Of a stretch of DNA of 11,522 nt, positions 11,316 to 11,522 are shown piece by piece. Each line of letters starts with the position of its first letter. The first letter of the stretch is position 1. Below the pieces are notes generated by a model. The model searched no databases and was not told the DNA's origin. It saw only the letters and a program-made list of their open reading frames with translations. Origin of the DNA: Baffinella frigidus (Eukaryota; Cryptophyceae; Cryptomonadales; Baffinellaceae); contig MU646357.1 of the NCBI GenBank assembly GCA_026770585.1, positions 624,161 through 635,682 on the forward strand, read 5' to 3'. The translations under genes were made by a program, and so were the position numbers.

Positions 11316-11425
11316 GTAAGTGTTCCAGTACTGGCACACTTAAGTGCTTCAGTACTGACACGCTTACACCAACCCGCTCTGGTAGGCACAAAGATGTCGA
11401 ATCGCTACGACGGGGTAGTTGACCA
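11272..11425. repeat. Foldback H6 over exon 10 with reversed and direct KMSKR-region copies
   Basis: TGGTCAACTACCCCG (11272-11286) is the perfect reverse complement of CGGGGTAGTTGACCA (11411-11425). GTGTAAG...CCAGTACTG (11314-11333) pairs with CAGTACTGACACGCTTACAC (11350-11369) around the centre CACTTAAGTG. In addition, AAGATGTCGAAGCG of exon 10 recurs in direct orientation as AAGATGTCGAATCG at 11391-11404. Confidence 0.85.
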
Positions 11426-11522
11426 AACACCAAACACTCAACACCAAAACACCAAAACACCAAACACCAAACACTCAACACCAAACACCAAAACACTCAA
11501 CACCAAAACACCAAATCACCAA
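11422..11522. repeat. (CACCAAA)n/(AACACTCAACACC)n array to window edge
   Basis: ACCAAACACCAAACACTCAA CACCAAAACACCAAAACACC and onwards, A/C only apart from the T of CTC. It is similar to the array before exon 10 (11221-11250), consistent with duplication of exon 10 with its upstream flank. It continues beyond the window. Confidence 0.94.

Noticed and set aside
8596-8937. Minus-strand Tyr/Leu/Ser ORF
   Set aside because: Antisense of the TAGA microsatellite and of exon 7 echoes.
8973-9269. tRNA or other classical cloverleaf RNA gene
   Set aside because: Stem lengths of 15-29 bp and loops of 70 nt or more do not fit a tRNA; no T-loop or A/B-box pattern was seen.

Overview
The window is a slice of a eukaryotic nuclear gene. 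On the + strand, ten short exons (about 0.9 kb in total, under 8% of the window) join in frame with GT...AG introns. Together they encode about 290 residues from the middle of a cytosolic-type isoleucyl-tRNA synthetase, a class I aminoacyl-tRNA synthetase. The order follows the family: the end of the CP1 editing domain ([20 protein letters not shown]), the CP1-to-core return ([17 protein letters not shown]), the catalytic core ([28 protein letters not shown]), and the KMSKR signature at the right edge. The HIGH-motif N-terminus and the anticodon-binding C-terminus lie outside the window. No other protein-coding gene, RNA gene, CRISPR array or bacterial-type operon is supported.

Organism: a unicellular eukaryote with a large, repeat-laden genome. 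An alga (prasinophyte-like green, haptophyte, stramenopile or dinoflagellate) is the most natural reading, but lineage cannot be fixed from this window. Pointers are almost exclusive G/C at third codon positions, nine introns of about 0.4-1.5 kb in under 0.9 kb of coding sequence, telomere-like CCCTAAA/AAACCCG arrays, weak donors after GT, and acceptors that are AG|G in 9 of 10 cases. The last feature is reported for dinoflagellates but is not exclusive to them.

Layout: intron tail with 46-bp tandem repeats (1-161), then exons at 162-269, 1475-1551, 2884-2980, 4263-4331, 5505-5569, 7101-7172, 8389-8494, 9501-9623, 10777-10879 and 11251-about 11315. The introns are mosaics of (a) truncated copies of the flanking exons, (b) short inverted-repeat elements resembling MITEs in several families, (c) long near-perfect foldbacks, and (d) micro- and minisatellites.

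The most striking feature is the regularity of the exon copies, called 'echoes' here. Copies of an exon's 3' end, with its splice donor, lie downstream of that exon. Copies of an exon's 5' end, with its acceptor, lie upstream of it. Repeats or inserted elements sit between successive echoes (for example exon 5 - element D4 - echo - element B2 - echo - CCATAACC array - echo - echo). The introns therefore look as if they grew by rounds of insertion, each copying the adjacent exon edge. A second notable object is a perfectly abutted three-way inverted-repeat junction at 8973-9269.
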